The notes beneath the pieces are model-generated. The model was not told the DNA's origin and searched no databases. It was given only the letters and a program-made list of their open reading frames with translations. DNA of 64,000 nt from Armatimonadota bacterium. Its GTDB lineage: Bacteria > Armatimonadota > Zipacnadia > Zipacnadales > JABUFB01. Positions 33,686 to 41,966 of this stretch are shown one piece after another. A program made the position numbers and the translations under genes. Position 1 is the stretch's first letter; the number at the start of each line of letters is the position of its first letter. The stretch is taken from positions 1-64,000 of the forward strand of contig JABUFB010000005.1 of NCBI GenBank assembly GCA_013314775.1, written 5' to 3'.

Positions 33686-35335
33686 CTATTGCCCCGACAC
33701 CAGCAGTTGCGTGAACCTGTCCGCGTCCTTCACATCCACCCGCCCGTCTCCATTCAGGTCGCCCACCGGGTCAACTGGGCCACCCGAGGCTGCATCTTTC
33801 CAGCACTGGACGAAGGCGCCGTAGTCCCGGGCGTCGATGAGTTGGTCTCCAGTGAGGTCCGCGCTGAGCTTACGCGTCCAGGCGGTCACGAGATCTTTCT
33901 GGCTCGCGTTGGTGACGGACTGCGCTACGATGACCGTTCCGAGTGTCTCGTTTGCCGGCACAGCTGCGTCGGGGGTCACTTCGACCCGGATGTCGATGAA
34001 TGTCCCCGGCGGCATGTTGGGGCTATCCCAGCCACCGCCCGTGACGTCCGCAGTGATATCCTGACCCGCGGGCCCAAGATACCTGACCGACCAATGCACT
34101 GTGCCCGCGGAACCGGCGAGTTTGCATGTGTCGGCTGCGTTGCCATTGTTGTACAGGCGCAGGGTGTAGACGGCCTTTTCCCCGGGCATGACCGGGCCGT
34201 GTCCGGCCTGATTCTGGTCGTAGATGTAGCCGCCGACGTAGTCGCCACCCCAGGGAGCCTGGATAAGCAGATCGGGCCGGTAGTAGGGCGGCGGCGGGGC
34301 CAGGTCCAAGACGGTGACGCCGAAGTGGTCCTCACCGGCGAACTGGCCGCCCCAGGAGATGACGTGGCTGTCGCTCTTGTCGCAGTCCCAGGTGGTGCGG
34401 ACGAAGCAATCTTCCTTGCCGCTCCGGGTGTCGTACCCGTAGCCCACCAGCACGTGCGGTCCCACCAGGAGAAGCACAGGTCTGCCCGCATCGATCTGGG
34501 CCACGTAGTCGTCGAAGGTGAACCCCCGGTAATTGTACTTGCCCGGCGGCGTGGGCAGGATGAGTTGGTTGAACACGTCATCCACCTGGTACCCCCGGCT
34601 TTGTGCGAACAGCTTCAGCCCGTGGCCGCCGTCGCGTACGTCGGGTTCATTTGCTGTGTAGTCCCGGGACGGATAGCCCTGACCGGACCAGAAGACATGG
34701 GTGTCTCCGTCGTAGTTGAGCTTGTCGGCGCGGCTGGTCCAGAGCCAGTCGCCGGTGCAGTCTTCCGGTTCATGCGGATCCCAGGGCGTGACCGAGTCGA
34801 AACACGGGTCATAGGGAGAGCCCATGTCATACCAGAAATCGTCCACGTGACCGTAAGTGGTCCGGTTCGCAACACCCATGTGCGAAGCCGCCAAGGGGCT
34901 TTCGCCCCAAGTACTGCTCAGAAGATTGTCCGGCCAGGCTTCCTCATTGTAAAGCGGGCATACACCGTTTCCGATGGGGTCGGTGTACATGTTCGGATAA
35001 CCGTGCCGATCATAGTAACCGAACACCATGGCCGCCGCGGTGTTGTAGCAGCCGAAGCACCAGGTATAGGAGGGCATGTCGCTGAGTTTCTTCACTGTGC
35101 CGGCCTGGGCATCAACCTGGCCCGGGATAACCGGCGCCGGGCGGCGAGTGAAAGCTGCAACGCCTTCGGGCGGAAGCACATCAGGCGGTCTTCCATTCAT
35201 GTGGCTGGGCTGGATGTCGCCGATGAGGGATGCTGGGGGCAAGACGGGTGCGTCCGGCCGGCCCACCGAGATGCTGGTGCTCAGTACGAAACACAGAGCG
35301 AGACAGAACGTGGAACACACCGGGCGGTCTGACAT
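33686..35335 (-). CDS. Secreted C39-like cysteine-peptidase-type protein with C-terminal dockerin
   Basis: 549 aa from the ATG at 35335. A signal peptide (STFCLALCFVLSTSISVG) is followed by a papain-like region starting KKLSDMPSYTWCFGCYNTAA, where the Cys/Ala-rich helix fits a C39-type nucleophile. Later, AGRPVLLLVGPHVLVGYGYD carries the expected His and DSHVISWGGQF is a third segment. A beta-rich CARDB-like region (VYTLRLYNNGNAADTC) leads to a type I dockerin pair: ADLTGDQLIDARDYGAF and GDLNGDGRVDVKDADRF, both with calcium-loop Asp/Asn positions. It is probably a secreted protease docked to a cohesin partner or simply calcium-stabilised. Confidence 0.78.
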   Translation of the reverse strand: MSDRPVCSTFCLALCFVLSTSISVGRPDAPVLPPASLIGDIQPSHMNGRPPDVLPPEGVAAFTRRPAPVIPGQVDAQAGTVKKLSDMPSYTWCFGCYNTAAAMVFGYYDRHGYPNMYTDPIGNGVCPLYNEEAWPDNLLSSTWGESPLAASHMGVANRTTYGHVDDFWYDMGSPYDPCFDSVTPWDPHEPEDCTGDWLWTSRADKLNYDGDTHVFWSGQGYPSRDYTANEPDVRDGGHGLKLFAQSRGYQVDDVFNQLILPTPPGKYNYRGFTFDDYVAQIDAGRPVLLLVGPHVLVGYGYDTRSGKEDCFVRTTWDCDKSDSHVISWGGQFAGEDHFGVTVLDLAPPPPYYRPDLLIQAPWGGDYVGGYIYDQNQAGHGPVMPGEKAVYTLRLYNNGNAADTCKLAGSAGTVHWSVRYLGPAGQDITADVTGGGWDSPNMPPGTFIDIRVEVTPDAAVPANETLGTVIVAQSVTNASQKDLVTAWTRKLSADLTGDQLIDARDYGAFVQCWKDAASGGPVDPVGDLNGDGRVDVKDADRFTQLLVSGQ

Positions 35336-35455
35336 GCCAATCTGCCCCCACTTGCCCGCGTCTCGGGCGTTTCGTGCTGCCACGGGATATATCAAGTTAC
35401 ACTTTCGCCGTTAGCGGCCTGCCGCCTTCTCGTGCCGCGATAAAGGTTGTCGCTG

Positions 35456-35461
35456 TATAAT
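35456..35461 (+). promoter_or_regulatory. Possible -10 element upstream of trxB
   Basis: A perfect tataat lies 87 bp before the likely trxB start, but no good -35 is visible at 16-18 bp spacing. Confidence 0.4.
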
Positions 35462-35547
35462 GCCTGTGCTACACTTCTTGTGCCAAGTACGGTCCCGGGC
35501 GTTTGCTACGAGACCAGGAAGTCGTAATCTCTGGAGGGCCTCCGAGC

Positions 35548-36477
35548 GTGGCTGTCACCATGGACAGGGAACTGATTGTCGTTGGCGGAGGTGTGGCCGG
35601 TTGCACTGCCGCTATGTACGCGAAACGCTATAATGTTGACGTCATCGTCCTGGAGAAAGCAGCGCCAGGCGGGCAGACTGCCTTGGCATCGGAGATCGAG
35701 AACTACCCCGGCTTTCCGGAGGGTATTTCCGGCATTGAGCTGGCCGAGCGGGTGCGCCTGCAAGCCGAGAACACCGGCGTCGAGTTCGTGCAGGGCAACG
35801 CTGACAGCCTTGTGCGCGACGACAGCCACTGGGTGCTGAAGACCTCGGTGGGCGATATCCGCACGGTGGCTATCATTGCCGCCACGGGAGCTTCCCCCCG
35901 TCGCTTGAAGGTTCCCGGCGAGATGGCCCTGTTCGGGAAGGGCGTGTCGTATTGCGCCACCTGTGACGGCATGTTCTACCGGGGCAAGACGGTGGCGGTG
36001 ATCGGCGGGGGGAATACCGCAGTTGACGAGGCGGTCTACCTCTCCGACATCTGCGAGAAGGTGTACCTGGTGCACAGGCGCGATCGTCTACGGGCTGAGG
36101 ACGCGCTGCAGCAAAGGGCCTTCAAGCTCCCAAACATCGAGTTCATCTGGGACTCCGTTGTGACCGAGGTCCTGGGGTCTGAGTTCGTCACCGGGCTGCG
36201 CGTCACGAATGTCAAGACCGAGGAAGTCCGGAACCTCGACGTCGATGGCGTGTTCGTAGCTATTGGACATGATCCGCAGACGGGATGGCTCGAAGGTGTG
36301 GTTGAGCTGAACCAGGGCTATGTCGTCGCAGACTTGACTATGGCGACCTCGGCGCCCGGCATCTTCGTAGCCGGGGATACCCGCGACACCCCGCTGCGGC
36401 AGATCACCACGGCGGTCGGTGATGCCGCTATCGCCGCGTTTTCGGCCTATCAGTACGTGCTGAACTTCCGGGAGTGA
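35548..36477 (+). CDS. trxB: Thioredoxin reductase (NADPH)
   Basis: FAD/NADPH flavoenzyme of 309 aa that reduces thioredoxin. The FAD-binding loop is LIVVGGGVAGCTAAMYAKRY. The redox-active dithiol is CATC in VSYCATCDGMFY. The NADPH site is VAVIGGGNTAVDEA with the phosphate-binding HRRDRLRAE. The C-terminal FAD motif is GIFVAGDTRD. The GTG at 35548 has ggaggg 9 nt upstream; an ATG at 35560 is the other option. No thioredoxin gene is adjacent. Confidence 0.92.
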   Translation: MAVTMDRELIVVGGGVAGCTAAMYAKRYNVDVIVLEKAAPGGQTALASEIENYPGFPEGISGIELAERVRLQAENTGVEFVQGNADSLVRDDSHWVLKTSVGDIRTVAIIAATGASPRRLKVPGEMALFGKGVSYCATCDGMFYRGKTVAVIGGGNTAVDEAVYLSDICEKVYLVHRRDRLRAEDALQQRAFKLPNIEFIWDSVVTEVLGSEFVTGLRVTNVKTEEVRNLDVDGVFVAIGHDPQTGWLEGVVELNQGYVVADLTMATSAPGIFVAGDTRDTPLRQITTAVGDAAIAAFSAYQYVLNFRE

Positions 36478-36514
36478 TCGCGGCCTGCGGGTTGCGTGTG
36501 GAGGTGGCTAACGG

Positions 36515-37132
36515 ATGAAGCTCGCGTCGTGTCTGCTGCAGTGCCTACTGGCCGCCGGACTGGCCTGGAGCGCGCCTGCATTGGGCCCTCCCGTGGACCT
36601 GCTGGAAGGCCTGGAACGCGGGCAGATCTGGGCCCAGTTCTGGGGCGGCGGAGACACCGGGGTAAATGGCGTGATCGGCAGAGGAGAAACCGGCCCGCGC
36701 GGGGTGGACATCTCACCCGGGACCCAGTTCTGGGCGCAGACAACGGGCCGACAGGGGCAGACATCTCTGGGCCGGACCCAGGTTGACCTGTCCTCGCAGC
36801 GCTACGCCCGGGTGTGGATCCCCACCGCCTGCACCAATTTCAACCTGCTCGCCCCCACCGAAGAGCACGTGATGAACGCCTTCCCGTGCCCCAATGAAGA
36901 CATGGCCCGGCTGTGTGCGCTCCCCGAGCTGTGGGGCTTTCCGCGTCCCTCGATCCAGCTTGCGGTTTGGGCCATCGCCAACGACCCGGCGCCCTCGAGC
37001 CTGCGGGGGTATCTGCGGGATCAGGTCCTTGCATCCAACAATGCCCTCACGGCCGGTGGCATCGTGGACGGCGCGGCCAAGCTCATCACGAACGCGGGGC
37101 TGGATCCGCTCCGTTTCGCCATGTTCCGCTGA
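36515..37132 (+). CDS. Secreted protein of unknown function (205 aa)
   Basis: The signal peptide is LASCLLQCLLAAGLAWSAPA. The mature part begins with a glycine-rich stretch (AQFWGGGDTGVNGVIGRGET), then a beta-rich core (VWIPTACTNFNLLAPTEEHV) and a helical end containing QLAVWAIANDPAPSS and GIVDGAAKLITNAGLDPL. I do not recognise a family. A TM protein with a DnaJ-like zinc finger follows after 79 bp on the same strand. Confidence 0.65.
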   Translation: MKLASCLLQCLLAAGLAWSAPALGPPVDLLEGLERGQIWAQFWGGGDTGVNGVIGRGETGPRGVDISPGTQFWAQTTGRQGQTSLGRTQVDLSSQRYARVWIPTACTNFNLLAPTEEHVMNAFPCPNEDMARLCALPELWGFPRPSIQLAVWAIANDPAPSSLRGYLRDQVLASNNALTAGGIVDGAAKLITNAGLDPLRFAMFR

Positions 37133-37211
37133 CTGGCGGAACACCAGTGAGTTCAGCGCGCGTTTCTCTAGGCAGTGCAAACCGCAGTGAGGTGCTTCTC
37201 GGGTAACCCGC

Positions 37212-38093
37212 ATGAGTCCTGAGCAACCGCGCGACCCCAATTCGAGTTCCGTGCCGGACTTCGAGGCCCCCCGTCCCCGAAGGCGAAGGCCTTTGCACAA
37301 GGTCCCAGCGCGGCCCGACTTCGGCGACCCGTCCGGGGCCGCTCTCGCTGCCCCGGATCGGCGAACCCCGGCGATCCCGGATGTTCCCGATTTCCAGGAG
37401 CCCGCTGCGGAGCCTGCAGCCACCCCGGCTTCAGCGGCCGCTCCCGGTCCTGCCGCTCCCGAAAAGCCGCGCAGCCCCTGGCCTGCTCGGATCACAGGTG
37501 GCGTAACCATCCTGGCGATCCTGGCGATCCTGCTGGCCATCTTCATGCCTAAGGAGCGTCCGGAGACCGACCCGCAGGCGGGCAATCCCACGCCGCAACC
37601 CGCGCCGGTGGTGACGCCAACGCCCAATCCCACGCCACAGCAGGTAGCCCCGCAGATGCAGGTTGCCGCGCCGAAGCCCGTTGAGAGCGCTCCGGCTCCA
37701 TCACCGTCGCCTAGCCCGCAACCGGCCGAGCAGTCCACGACACAGGACAACCAGCCGTCGGACCGCTACGGCACGTGCCCGACCTGCGGCGGCTCTGGGG
37801 TCACGCCCTGCCCGTATCCGGCGAACTGGCATACGAAAGATGGGCGCCTGATGCACCCGGAGGGCGTGGCGCTGCCCGAGAATGACGAGTTCGCGCGGGA
37901 ACTGCGGGAGGATCTGACCGGCGAGGTCTGTCCCTTCTGCGGAGGGTCGCTGAAGACCCGCTGTCTGCGGTGCGGCGGAACGGGCAAGGTCAAACTCGAC
38001 GAGAACGGACAGCCCGCCGACAACTGGGAGCAGCAGTTCCCCAGTCTCAGCGCCCTGCGGGCACTTCAGGGAGGCGCGCAGCACTCCCACTGA
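37212..38093 (+). CDS. Single-pass membrane protein with DnaJ-like zinc-finger C-terminus
   Basis: The cytoplasmic N-terminus is disordered and Pro-rich, with three copies of a PDFxxP motif (VPDFEAP, RPDFGDP, VPDFQEP). A membrane helix (ITGGVTILAILAILLAIFMP) is followed directly by KERPE, a Pro-rich spacer, and four CxxC-type knuckles: CPTCGGSG, a lone CPYP, CPFCGGS and CLRCGGTG. The CxxCxGxG spacing resembles the zinc-binding region of DnaJ. The next gene shares the PDFxxP motifs and the membrane segment, so the two are paralogues with different C-terminal domains. The function is unknown. Confidence 0.65.
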   Translation: MSPEQPRDPNSSSVPDFEAPRPRRRRPLHKVPARPDFGDPSGAALAAPDRRTPAIPDVPDFQEPAAEPAATPASAAAPGPAAPEKPRSPWPARITGGVTILAILAILLAIFMPKERPETDPQAGNPTPQPAPVVTPTPNPTPQQVAPQMQVAAPKPVESAPAPSPSPSPQPAEQSTTQDNQPSDRYGTCPTCGGSGVTPCPYPANWHTKDGRLMHPEGVALPENDEFARELREDLTGEVCPFCGGSLKTRCLRCGGTGKVKLDENGQPADNWEQQFPSLSALRALQGGAQHSH

Positions 38094-38123
38094 TCCGTCT
38101 GGCAAGAGCCCCGGAGGGCCCGT

Positions 38124-39071
38124 ATGTCCGCCGACCCAGACCGCAGCAACCGGGGCCCGGACTTCACTGACCCCGAGCCACATGCGAGCGGGCGATCGGT
38201 GCCCGATTTCGAAGCTCCCCCGGTGCTCACGGACCGGCGTTCGGCGGCCTCGGTCCCCCAGTTTGAGGACCCTCGTCCAGAGCCTGAACCTTCTCCTGCC
38301 GAACACCCGGCGGCCGAACTTCCCGATGATGAGCGCCGAGAGAGGTCGGCGGCCGGCAAAGCAATCGGCTGGCTAGTGGCTCTCGCCGTGCTGGCGATTC
38401 TGCTGGGGATCTACATGCCGCGGGAGCGCCCCACGTTCTCGGAGCAACGGCCCAACCAGGTACCCGCCGCGCCACCCATCGCAAATCCCGTCACTCCGCC
38501 GAACCGGGCCACCGTATCCACTGCGACACCGGTGGCGCCCGTGCAACCGTCACAGGTTCCGCAACCGCCGCCCCCAGTCACTACCAACCCCAATGCGCTG
38601 ATGTCTTCCGAGGAAGCCAGGCAAGCTATCCTCGCCGCCGGGGATACGGAACGCGCCGGCAGAGACCAGGCGCTGGGGCTGATGATCGCCTTCCTTCGCC
38701 AGCCGCAGTTCCAGAATCCCGAGGACTTCGCGGTGCTCAAGGCGCACCTGAGCACCGTGGGACTAAGCCTGATTCCGGGCGGGGCAACGGCGGGGCACCA
38801 GGAGATCATCGCGGCCATCAACCGCGGCGCAACAGGGGAAGAGGCGGCGCGTGAGATCGAGGCGATCGGGCACCAGCCGGCGCTCCCTGCGCCGGTGGAG
38901 GAGGGGCTTCTGGCTGTGCTGGCATCGGCCACGACTCTGCCCGAGATCATGAACGGAGTGGACCGGGTTCAGGCGGACACCGGCACCCAGTTGAGCCCGG
39001 AGACCATCGAGGTCATCCGCCGCCATGCCGAGCAGGCGGCGCAAAACAAAGGGAATGCGCCCGGGCGCTGA
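38124..39071 (+). CDS. Single-pass membrane protein, N-terminal paralogue of the preceding gene
   Basis: 315 aa. The N-terminus carries three PDFxxP-type motifs (GPDFTDP, VPDFEAP, VPQFEDP). The membrane helix (AVLAILLGIYMP followed by RERP) matches the upstream protein closely. After a Pro-rich linker the C-terminal 150 residues are helical (ALMSSEEARQAILAAGD; TAGHQEIIAAINRGATGEEA) and contain no Cys. It converges on the next gene with 6 bp between stops. The shared N-terminal half suggests both bind the same intracellular partner (inference). Confidence 0.62.
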   Translation: MSADPDRSNRGPDFTDPEPHASGRSVPDFEAPPVLTDRRSAASVPQFEDPRPEPEPSPAEHPAAELPDDERRERSAAGKAIGWLVALAVLAILLGIYMPRERPTFSEQRPNQVPAAPPIANPVTPPNRATVSTATPVAPVQPSQVPQPPPPVTTNPNALMSSEEARQAILAAGDTERAGRDQALGLMIAFLRQPQFQNPEDFAVLKAHLSTVGLSLIPGGATAGHQEIIAAINRGATGEEAAREIEAIGHQPALPAPVEEGLLAVLASATTLPEIMNGVDRVQADTGTQLSPETIEVIRRHAEQAAQNKGNAPGR

Positions 39072-39077
39072 TCGCGG

Positions 39078-39860
39078 TCAGGAATTGGCCGCGATGAACT
39101 CTCGGACCCAGTTGGCCTGCTCCTGCTGGCCGTCGATGAGCACCGCCCCGAGGATGCTGAACCCCTGCAGGCTACCGGCCTCCAGATGTCGCAGAAGGGT
39201 CTCCCACTGGCATTTCAGCAGGTCCATGGGCACTGGCGCCACCGTCGGGTAATCCCGCAGGTAGCAGCCGAGGATGATGGGCTTGTCGCCGAAAAGGTCC
39301 CGGCAGCGCGGGATGTATTCGTTCAGCTTCGGCAGGTTCTCCGCATTCCAAACCCACAGGTTGATGATGTCCATGAAGGGGTGGAAACCCTCCCACTCCT
39401 CGGGCATGAGTTCGTGGGTATACACAACTGCCCACAACTTCAGGGCCGGATTGGCGCTCTTGAGGGCCTCGTAGACAAGGGAGTACTGGTCCGCTGTGCA
39501 GTTCTCGCGCTTGATCAGCCCGCGCATGTCGTCGTGGAAGCCGCCGGTGACATTTGGGTATCGAAGGGACATGCGGCTGACGTGTTCGGCTTCCCGGCGC
39601 ACAGACTCCGGGGCGGAATCGATCCAGTGCTCCGCGCCCCCCGCCGGGCTGTCTTTGAACTTCCACTTGCTGATGTCGCAGGTGACCTCGTCCAGAAAGG
39701 AGAGTTTGGTGAGTGACAGGTCATCTGTGGGATGAAAGAGGAAGTTGGCGCGGGTGAGGCCGAAGTACTCGCAGCCCTCGCCGACGCCGAAGATTGAGGG
39801 GTCTACGCCCGGGTCCAGCCCCTGGCCCTCCCAGACCCAGCCGACATCGCACATGCGCAT
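39078..39860 (-). CDS. Hypothetical TIM-barrel-like protein (260 aa)
   Basis: No signal peptide. Strand-helix alternation runs throughout: LSFLDEVTCDISKWKF, NVTGGFHDDMRGLIKRENCT, LKLWAVVYTHELMPEEWEGF, DIINLWVWNAENLPKLNEYI, KPIILGCYLRDYPT. The order suggests a glycoside-hydrolase-like barrel. Asp pairs (HDD) and a Glu (HEL) could be functional, but no family signature is clear. It lies 27 bp after the Gfo/Idh gene, with ggaggg ahead of its ATG, so the two are probably co-expressed. Confidence 0.6.
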   Translation of the reverse strand: MRMCDVGWVWEGQGLDPGVDPSIFGVGEGCEYFGLTRANFLFHPTDDLSLTKLSFLDEVTCDISKWKFKDSPAGGAEHWIDSAPESVRREAEHVSRMSLRYPNVTGGFHDDMRGLIKRENCTADQYSLVYEALKSANPALKLWAVVYTHELMPEEWEGFHPFMDIINLWVWNAENLPKLNEYIPRCRDLFGDKPIILGCYLRDYPTVAPVPMDLLKCQWETLLRHLEAGSLQGFSILGAVLIDGQQEQANWVREFIAANS

Positions 39861-39887
39861 CGCGAGCCCTCCCTCCGGGGATTGTGT

Positions 39888-40886
39888 TCAGAGCCGTACT
39901 GCTTGGCCCTGTGCTTCAGAACGGGCGCAGGCAAAGACGATCCTGTGGACCCTTTCGGCTGCGCGTAGAGCCTCGTCATCCGGGGCTTCCGCGCGGACGG
40001 CCTCGACGAACGCGGCGATGGACTCGCGCATGCCGGAGAAGCCCGCTACGGGCTGGGCGCAGGGCACCTGGGCCTCGTGCCACTGGTTCACGCCCGACTT
40101 CCAGCGACAGGCACCGCTCCACAGGTCGATGATGGCCTCGCCTCGAGTGCCGACAACCGCCAGTTCGGTGCGCTGGCCTTCAGCGGCGACCAAGTTGAAC
40201 TCGAACTGCCCCACTGCTCCCGTTGGGTAGCTGAAGCTCGCCCAGCCGTGGTCCATGAGGGTGCGATTCGCCGCGTAGCCCCCGGTGACGCACACGCGTT
40301 CAGGAGCAACCGCGAAGACACGGTCCAGCACATCCACGTACCAACAGCCCAGCCAGGGGAAGAAACCCTGGGGTTCGGCCTCATCCAGCCAGTCGCCGCC
40401 GCCCAGGCCCCAGTCGCACCAGAGACTGACTTTCGCGAGAAATGGCTCGCCCAGTTCGTTGGGCAGTAGGCGGGTCATCAGGAAATCCAGCACCGGCAGG
40501 CAGCGCAGTTCCAGGTCGGCGCGCACCACCTTGGGGTGACAGGCCACCGTCTCCAGCGCGTGCATGGCTTCGGCTTCTTCCACGGCAATGGGCGGTTCGT
40601 AGAGGACGTGCTTGCATGCGTCCAACGCCGCCGCGAGGGCCTCCGCATGCAGCGGCCCGGGCAGTGCAATGGCGACGGCATCCACAGGCGAGTGGTCCAG
40701 CAGGTCCCGATAGTCTGTGAAGAGCTCCACACCGGGCCCGAGCAAGTCCGCCGCCGCCTGCCGCGATGCATCGCTGGGCGCCGCGACGGAAATGACCTCC
40801 ACGTGGTCCAGCGCCTCAAGGGACGGTACGTAAGCCGAGCGGGACCACATGCCGAAACCGATAAGCCCCAACCGGACGGTATCCAT
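39888..40886 (-). CDS. Gfo/Idh/MocA family oxidoreductase
   Basis: The N-terminal Rossmann fold has RLGLIGFGMWSRSAYVPSL and DAVAIALPGPLHAEALAAAL. The C-terminal alpha/beta sheet domain includes FFPWLGCWYVDVLDRVFAVA. This family uses NAD(P) to oxidise or reduce sugars and cyclitols. The normally conserved EKP motif, whose Lys takes part in catalysis, reads YEPP here, so the protein may be altered or inactive as a dehydrogenase. The ATG at 40886 has gaggtgaa about 8 nt upstream. Confidence 0.85.
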   Translation of the reverse strand: MDTVRLGLIGFGMWSRSAYVPSLEALDHVEVISVAAPSDASRQAAADLLGPGVELFTDYRDLLDHSPVDAVAIALPGPLHAEALAAALDACKHVLYEPPIAVEEAEAMHALETVACHPKVVRADLELRCLPVLDFLMTRLLPNELGEPFLAKVSLWCDWGLGGGDWLDEAEPQGFFPWLGCWYVDVLDRVFAVAPERVCVTGGYAANRTLMDHGWASFSYPTGAVGQFEFNLVAAEGQRTELAVVGTRGEAIIDLWSGACRWKSGVNQWHEAQVPCAQPVAGFSGMRESIAAFVEAVRAEAPDDEALRAAERVHRIVFACARSEAQGQAVRL

Positions 40887-40918
40887 CCGGCTTCACCTCA
40901 CTGATCGCCGGGCGCCGG

Positions 40919-41467
40919 TCAGTCCTGCGGTGGAGTGTTGGTCGCATCCTGCTGTTCCTCGGCCGCGGACTCCTCGGCCCTGCGCAGGTCTGCTTCCGTG
41001 TTCCCGACGTGCTCCAGCCCAAGCAGCTTCTTGTGCTCCTCACCCAGTTCAGCGGCCAGTTCGTCAGGCACAAGGAAACCGATCATCCCGCGTTTCGCAA
41101 GCATTTTCAGGAACTCAGTCAGAGACAGTTCGGCTTCTTTGCGCCCGAGACGGTACTCCTTGCTCAGCTTCGCCGACAGTTCGGCGATGCTGCTCGTTCC
41201 GTCACAGTTCTTCCAGACGAAAGTGCCAACCTCGTCCAATGCCAGCGGGCGCGTCTCGGGTACGAAAAACATCCATGCAAGAAACTTGCCCGTGATATCG
41301 GTGCGGCGCGGAAGGATAACGACGGCCTCGCCGTCGTCGTTTTCGCGCCACTTGAGGCTCGGATTGCGCACAGGGCGGGCGGAGAGGGCCTGCTCGCGCG
41401 TGAGTGGCGGGGCCTTCTGCTTCTTTTGGCCCGGCAACAGCCCCCGAGCGCTCTCGATAATGGTCAT
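40919..41467 (-). CDS. PqqD-family protein
   Basis: 182 aa. The middle part has the PqqD winged-helix pattern: LDEVGTFVWKNCDGTSSIAE, LSKEYRLGRKEAELSLTEFL, KMLAKRGMIGF. PqqD domains are peptide chaperones that present a RiPP precursor to a radical SAM enzyme. No such enzyme or precursor is adjacent, so this stand-alone copy may serve another role. The C-terminal 40 residues are acidic. The frame is open further upstream, but homology and the ATG support a start at 41467. Confidence 0.75.
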   Translation of the reverse strand: MTIIESARGLLPGQKKQKAPPLTREQALSARPVRNPSLKWRENDDGEAVVILPRRTDITGKFLAWMFFVPETRPLALDEVGTFVWKNCDGTSSIAELSAKLSKEYRLGRKEAELSLTEFLKMLAKRGMIGFLVPDELAAELGEEHKKLLGLEHVGNTEADLRRAEESAAEEQQDATNTPPQD

Positions 41468-41556
41468 CAGATCCAAAGATGGCTCACTCCCGAATGACTG
41501 GCGGAAAGCAGTTGCCGTTCTCGCAGATGGAATGGCCGCCGACCAAGAAGGTGGCC

Positions 41557-41952
41557 CTACGAAGGACGGTCCGCACCGGTCGGGTCCGTTGGTGTGACCC
41601 CTCGGACTGCCCGGGAGACCACGAACGTCCATCCAGCGACCCAGGCTACCGCAGCGACGATCACCACCATCTCGCGCGGCCCCAGCGCTCGCACCGCGAT
41701 GGGGCTGTCGCCGCGGGAATCGTAGTCCATGACCCCACCGCCCAGCAGGTACCGGGCATAGGCCAGGCCGGCCGTGCAGACGATGACGCCAACCCAGAGT
41801 TGGATAATGGCTGCGCGCAGCCGCCGCCGCTCCACTCCGTGACTGCTTCCGTTGATCCAGGTCAGCCCGGAGATGAGGCTGAGGGCGAGGACAATCGCGG
41901 CTCCGATGCCGATCCACTCGGGCAGGCTATGTGCTGTCAAAGTCGTATGCAC
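41557..41952 (-). CDS. Small membrane protein, three predicted TM helices
   Basis: 131 aa with hydrophobic segments at about residues 12-33 (WIGIGAAIVLALSLISGLTW), 48-66 (AIIQLWVGVIVCTAGLAYA) and 92-112 (MVVIVAAVAWVAGWTFVV). No catalytic motif is seen. It lies 14 bp after the SPOR-domain gene on the same strand, so it may belong to the same envelope operon. Confidence 0.65.
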   Translation of the reverse strand: MHTTLTAHSLPEWIGIGAAIVLALSLISGLTWINGSSHGVERRRLRAAIIQLWVGVIVCTAGLAYARYLLGGGVMDYDSRGDSPIAVRALGPREMVVIVAAVAWVAGWTFVVSRAVRGVTPTDPTGADRPS

Positions 41953-41966
41953 CGCGGGTGTGAGGG

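Noticed and set aside
33560-35332. 590-codon open frame on the plus strand
   Set aside because: Antisense to the C39-like/dockerin gene and partly overlaps the sulfatase 3' end; no motifs.
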